Shown piece by piece: positions 60,462-64,000 of a DNA stretch of 64,000 bases. Source of the DNA: Deltaproteobacteria bacterium. Its GTDB lineage: Bacteria > Myxococcota > Kuafuiibacteriia > Kuafuiibacteriales > Kuafuiibacteriaceae. The translations under genes and the position numbers were made by a program. Where the stretch lies: assembly GCA_016703535.1 (NCBI GenBank), contig JADJBV010000001.1, forward strand, positions 3,524,001 through 3,588,000, written 5' to 3'. Numbering within the stretch: the stretch's first letter is position 1; every line of letters starts with the position of its first letter. The notes beneath the pieces were generated by a model. It saw nothing but the letters and a program-made list of their open reading frames with translations. It searched no databases and was not told where the DNA came from.

Positions 60462-61397
60462 ATGAAGCTCCCGATGAGGCTCAAAACCAATTCGACCTAT
60501 TCTTCCGCGGCGATTCTGCTGCTGCTGGCCACGGCCTGCGGCGCCAACGAGCGCACCGTCAGAGGCCAACTCGCCACCGATCAGTTCGCCTTGTCGGGCG
60601 CTCAGGCGGTGGCGGTCGACGAGGCCGGCCAAACCTATCGGGTCCCGGTCGCCGCCGACGGTCGCTTCCAAGTGGCCCTGCCCGTGGGCAAGACCTATCA
60701 GGTCCGCTTCGCCAACTCGACCAACCGGCCCGGGGTCTACGACGCCTTCGCGGTGTTGGTGAACCACGACAAAAACGGCCAGGCCTTCAAGCGCTTCAAG
60801 TTGAGCAGCGGTGAGGCCATCGATCTGGGCCGGGTCCAGCGGAGCAACACCCGAAGCCTGGCGTTGTCCGCCGCCGACGACGACAACGACGACAACGACG
60901 ACAACGACGACAGCAGCGACGATGACGACGGCGACACCGAAAGCTCGAGCAGCGACGACAACTCGGACGACTCGGACTCCAGCGACGACGGTGACTCCAG
61001 CTCGCCGAGCGAAGACGACGTCGACCAGATCTGCGATCTCTCCTCCGGCTCCGACATGAGTTCGGTCAGCGGCACCACCAGCGCCCTTTCGGTCAACGAC
61101 CGGGACGACGATGGCATCTCCGACGCCGACGACGACAGCGACAGCAGCGGCGACAGCAGCAGCGACAGCTGTGATGACTCGGACAGCGACGACACCGACA
61201 GCGACTCGGACGACGGCGACAACGACGACTCGATGGACGACGCCGACAGCGACAGCGACAGCGACTCGTCGGGTGGCTCGAACGACTGCGACGCCGACGA
61301 TTCGATGGATGACGACTGCAGCACGCCCCCGGGTGAAGGCGTGAGTGATCCCATCCCGCCCGTGGACGGCAACCAGAGCGGCCCTGGCGGCATCTGA
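60462..61397 (+). CDS. Lipoprotein with Asp/Ser-rich acidic repeat domain
   Basis: A 311-residue protein from ATG 60462 with lipobox ATAC near residue 26. Residues about 30-130 form a small folded domain (AVAVDEAGQTYRVPVAADGR). From about residue 138 on, more than half is Asp and Ser in DDN, SDD and DSDS runs. Such domains may bind Ca2+ or act as a surface spacer. A DxDxDG-like element (NDRDDDGISDADDD) resembles a type 3 thrombospondin/dockerin calcium loop. No enzyme domain is seen. Confidence 0.7.
   Translation: MKLPMRLKTNSTYSSAAILLLLATACGANERTVRGQLATDQFALSGAQAVAVDEAGQTYRVPVAADGRFQVALPVGKTYQVRFANSTNRPGVYDAFAVLVNHDKNGQAFKRFKLSSGEAIDLGRVQRSNTRSLALSAADDDNDDNDDNDDSSDDDDGDTESSSSDDNSDDSDSSDDGDSSSPSEDDVDQICDLSSGSDMSSVSGTTSALSVNDRDDDGISDADDDSDSSGDSSSDSCDDSDSDDTDSDSDDGDNDDSMDDADSDSDSDSSGGSNDCDADDSMDDDCSTPPGEGVSDPIPPVDGNQSGPGGI
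60874..61323 (+). repeat. Low-complexity GAC/AGC codon repeat
   Basis: A long stretch of GAC, AAC, AGC and TCG codons encoding the Asp/Ser-rich domain, beginning with three GACGACAAC-type units. It is prone to slippage and length variation. Confidence 0.8.
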
Positions 61398-61406
61398 GCT
61401 TTTACT

Positions 61407-62522
61407 GTGTTGAACCTGGACTGGCGTCGTGCGCTTTCCCTCAACGGCGTCTTCGCCAGTCTCACGCTCCTCCTCTTTGGGCTGCGCCTGCTGCACCCGA
61501 CCCTCCTGCACCGACTGCTCGAAGAAGATGGGCCCGCCGAGTGGGCCACCTTCGCGGCCTTCACCATCGCTGGTGGGCTCTACGCCCTGGCGACGCGTCG
61601 GACGCCCCAGGCCTGGCCGAGGCTGGTCGCCCTCGTTTTGGCGGTCTTTTCGATCTTCGTGGCCGGGGAAGAGATCTCCTGGGGCCAACGCCTGCTCGGT
61701 TTTCGTCCGCCGGAGGTCTTCCTCGAGCACAACTTCCAGCAAGAGACCAACGTCCACAACTTCCTGAAGAAGATCTTGGACACGCGTTTTGTCGTCGCTG
61801 GTCTGTCTTTGATCTACGCCGCGACCTCGATCCCCGGGTTGGCTCGGCGCCTGCCGTCTGGGACCGCCCCTGCTGGGCCGATCGCCGTGCCCCTGTTGAT
61901 CGTCGCGGCCCTGGAGTTGATCTATCCCTTCTCTTTGGTCGGGGAGGCGGCGGAGCTGCTCTTCGGCTTGGCGTTGTTGACCGACGCCGGCGCCCGCAGC
62001 GGCCTGCTCACCGCGGGCCCCCACGCGGCGGCCTGGGCCTGGGGCCTACCCGTCGCTGGCTTGGCGGCGGGGATGTTGCTCTTCCCGCTCAACGACTCGA
62101 TCACCACCCGGCGGGCTTTGGTCTTGTTGCCTCAGGCCCAACGGGAGTTGGCCGAGCTGGAAGAACGTTACCGCCACTCGCCGCCCTGGCGATCGCGGCT
62201 GTTCAAGAAGCGGCGGCTGCACAAGCGGATCTACACCGCGGTCCGGGCCCGTTATCTGGTGGGTGAAGAGGGCTACTTCCTCGACGCCTGGAACCAGCCG
62301 TTGTGGATCAACTTCGCTCGCACGGAGCGGGGCCGGGGCAAGGTTTTGGTCTACTCCTTCGGCCCCAACCGGCGCCGGGACACCGATCTGGAGCGCCTGG
62401 GGGCGGCTCAAAACGCGGCGGAGGTTTTGGAGGGGGACGATCTGGGCTTCCTGTTGACCGTCGGCACCAGCACCCGGACCGCCGGCCAAACACCCGTCGC
62501 GTCGCCGACGACGAGCCGGTGA
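61407..62522 (+). CDS. Conserved membrane protein with soluble C-terminal domain
   Basis: A 371-residue protein with a GTG start 9 bases after the preceding stop. Seven or so helices span residues about 10-235 (LTLLLFGLRLLHPTLL, LVALVLAVFSIFVAGEE, IAVPLLIVAALELIYPF). A conserved GEEISWGQRLLGF and a later QQETNVHNF element resemble a widespread family of uncharacterised bacterial membrane proteins. The C-terminal 130 residues are basic and soluble (RLFKKRRLHKRIYTA). Function is unknown. Confidence 0.75.
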   Translation: MLNLDWRRALSLNGVFASLTLLLFGLRLLHPTLLHRLLEEDGPAEWATFAAFTIAGGLYALATRRTPQAWPRLVALVLAVFSIFVAGEEISWGQRLLGFRPPEVFLEHNFQQETNVHNFLKKILDTRFVVAGLSLIYAATSIPGLARRLPSGTAPAGPIAVPLLIVAALELIYPFSLVGEAAELLFGLALLTDAGARSGLLTAGPHAAAWAWGLPVAGLAAGMLLFPLNDSITTRRALVLLPQAQRELAELEERYRHSPPWRSRLFKKRRLHKRIYTAVRARYLVGEEGYFLDAWNQPLWINFARTERGRGKVLVYSFGPNRRRDTDLERLGAAQNAAEVLEGDDLGFLLTVGTSTRTAGQTPVASPTTSR

Positions 62523-62619
62523 ACGAGTCGCGCCACGTGGCAACAAGCAACCCGCTCGACGCCTTGGGATGGGCTGAAGAAGGGGCTGCACCAGCCCAAC
62601 AACAACCGCACCCGCGCCT

Positions 62620-63960
62620 TCAAGAAGCCGAAGGGATCGGCGCCGCCACGGCCCGCTCCAGCCACGGCCGCACCAACTCGACGAAGCGGCCTCGGGCCCG
62701 GATCAGCCGCAGGTTGTTGTATTGGCCGCTGATCACCCGATCGATGAAGACCACCTGCACCGGGGCTTGGAAGGACGAGATGCGCTTCAACACCCCGGGC
62801 GCGTGCTTGATGAACTCTTCGTGGAGCTTGGAGCTGCCGTAGTCGAAGGGTTCGGGCCGGGTGAAGGGCTCGAGGATCAGGTTGCGCCACAGCCGGTAAT
62901 ACTCCAGCTCCACCGGCGGGCCGTCGGCCCTGCGAGCGCCGATGGCCAAGAGGCCATCCTCGACCCCTTGGTAGTCTTCGTCGATCGCCGCCAACAAGGT
63001 CTTGGCGTAGTCCCGGACCAAGGTCGGCTCCAGGCGCTTCACGCAGCCGAAGTCGTAGATCACGATGGTGCCGTCGGGCCGGAAAGCGAAGTTGGCGGGG
63101 TTGGGATCGGCGTGCAACGCCTGCAGCTCGAAGAGTTGGCTCAAGGCCAAGACGTAGAGGTGTTGGCCGAGGTGATCCCGAATCTCTTGAGTATAACGGG
63201 TGTCGTCCAGACGGTGGATGGTGTCGCCAGGCTGATACTCCAGGGTCAAGACCCGCTGGCTGGAGCGTTCCCCGACGACCTTGGGGACCACGATGAACGG
63301 GTGTTGGGCGTGGAAGCGGCCGAACAAGCGCACGTTGTCGGCCTCGTTGGAGTAGTCCAGCTCCTCCTCGAGGCGAGCCCGGATCTCGGCGAAGAGCGCG
63401 TCCATGTTTTCGCGGCTCGTGCCTCGGAGCAGGCCGCTGGCCTTCAGCGCCAAACGGAGGTGGGACAGATCGCTGCCGACCGAACGGTCGATGCCCGGGT
63501 ACTGGACCTTGACCACCACGTCCCGGCCGTCGTCGGTGGTGGCCCGGTGGACCTGGCCGATCGAGGCCGAAGCAAAGGGGGTGCGCTCGAAGCGGGCGTA
63601 GAGGGCTTCGGGGGGGCGCCCCAGCTCCGCCTGGATCTGCTCGGCGATGACCTCGTAGGGCATCGGCGGCGCCTCTTTTTGGAGTTTGGTCAGGGCCAGG
63701 GCCAGCTCTTTGGGGAGCAGATCGCTCTGCATCGAGGCCATCTGTCCGATCTTCATGGCCGCCCCCTTCAGCTCGCCCAAGGTCTCGGCGATTCGTTCAC
63801 CGCTCGCTTGGTAGGCCCGGGCCCGGTCTTTGGCGGCCGCTTCGGCGTCTTGAAAGGCCCCGGTCAGCCGGGTCTTGGCGTAGGTGGCGGCGACCTGGGC
63901 GGTCATGCCCGCCAACTTCGCGAATCGCCCGGCTTTGCCCTCACCCGCCATACTTGCCAT
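62620..63960 (-). CDS. ABC1/UbiB (AarF)-family kinase-like ATPase
   Basis: About 446 residues from ATG 63960; ATG 63993 near the window edge is also possible. The ABC1 signature KxGQ is KIGQMASMQSDLLP, followed by FASASIGQVHRA (the Ala-rich nucleotide loop), VVVKVQYPGI, EEELDYSNEADN, LHADPNPANF and VIYDFGCVKR. UbiB-family proteins are atypical kinases linked to quinone biosynthesis and lipid handling. The family is ancient; the substrate here is unknown. Confidence 0.92.
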   Translation of the reverse strand: MASMAGEGKAGRFAKLAGMTAQVAATYAKTRLTGAFQDAEAAAKDRARAYQASGERIAETLGELKGAAMKIGQMASMQSDLLPKELALALTKLQKEAPPMPYEVIAEQIQAELGRPPEALYARFERTPFASASIGQVHRATTDDGRDVVVKVQYPGIDRSVGSDLSHLRLALKASGLLRGTSRENMDALFAEIRARLEEELDYSNEADNVRLFGRFHAQHPFIVVPKVVGERSSQRVLTLEYQPGDTIHRLDDTRYTQEIRDHLGQHLYVLALSQLFELQALHADPNPANFAFRPDGTIVIYDFGCVKRLEPTLVRDYAKTLLAAIDEDYQGVEDGLLAIGARRADGPPVELEYYRLWRNLILEPFTRPEPFDYGSSKLHEEFIKHAPGVLKRISSFQAPVQVVFIDRVISGQYNNLRLIRARGRFVELVRPWLERAVAAPIPSAS

Positions 63961-64000
63961 TTTGACTGTAACCCTCGGCGGGCGCTTCGTCATCCGCCCC

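Noticed and set aside
1..64000. tRNA, rRNA, insertion sequences, phage or attachment sites
   Set aside because: No tRNA-like cloverleaf, transposase or integrase was recognised on reading both strands; a tRNAscan or Infernal run would be needed to exclude small RNAs.

Overview
The window looks like a chromosomal segment of a high-GC Gram-negative bacterium, most likely Myxococcota or a related deltaproteobacterial lineage. Evidence: many lipoproteins with Asp/Gly/Ala-rich linkers, a CFI-box-CTERM tail, two NtrC-family regulators, densely packed operons with overlapping GTGA/ATGA/TTGA starts, and heavy use of the Leu codon TTG. No tRNA, rRNA, insertion sequence or CRISPR array was recognised.

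Layout. 1-6132: one forward operon of envelope proteins (CFI-box tail, DUF3570 outer-membrane protein, a DUF4331 protein that seems split over two genes, a PAP2 phosphatase with an added C-terminal domain, a TonB-receptor-like protein). 6191-8941: a TetR regulator divergent from a quinone-reductase/SDR pair, with two operator-like palindromes and foreign-looking codon use. 9102-19733: a lipoprotein, a penicillin-acylase-like enzyme, a DUF2279 protein, a NUDT19-like Nudix hydrolase, Lon protease and an exported KatG. 19903-26205: a reverse operon starting with a Cys-rich Crp/Fnr regulator, then a fatty-acyl-AMP ligase, NAD-dependent epimerase, acyl carrier protein, acyl-CoA dehydrogenase and B12-binding radical SAM enzyme.

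26298-47559 is the core of interest, a nitrogen-oxide/multihaem region. It holds a sigma-54 activator whose N-terminal four-Cys module matches that of the divergent Crp protein; an octahaem HAO-like cytochrome, a lipoprotein and an undecahaem cytochrome; and, convergent with these, a reverse operon resembling hydrazine synthase in architecture (an HzsA-like propeller/cytochrome, a small CX4CH cytochrome-like lipoprotein, and a propeller fused to a dihaem peroxidase-like domain, as in HzsB+HzsC). Next come a second Crp/Fnr protein, a degenerate NtrC-type regulator and a clade II-type nitrous oxide reductase operon: nosZ, a nosB-nosD fusion, nosF, nosY, nosL and a tetrahaem cytochrome. The likely role is periplasmic nitrogen-oxide respiration under redox or NO control; the chemistry of the Hzs/HAO-like proteins is unknown.

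47606-63960: a rhomboid protease, an outer-membrane protein, a kamA-YkgJ-ATP-grasp-ATP-grasp operon that may make a beta-lysine product, a large SPRY/Ig-like lipoprotein, a pseudokinase, an Asp/Ser-rich lipoprotein, a membrane protein and an AarF-type kinase. A palindromic 14-mer, GCAAGYTNNSTTGC, recurs nine times across the window and no annotated feature explains it.
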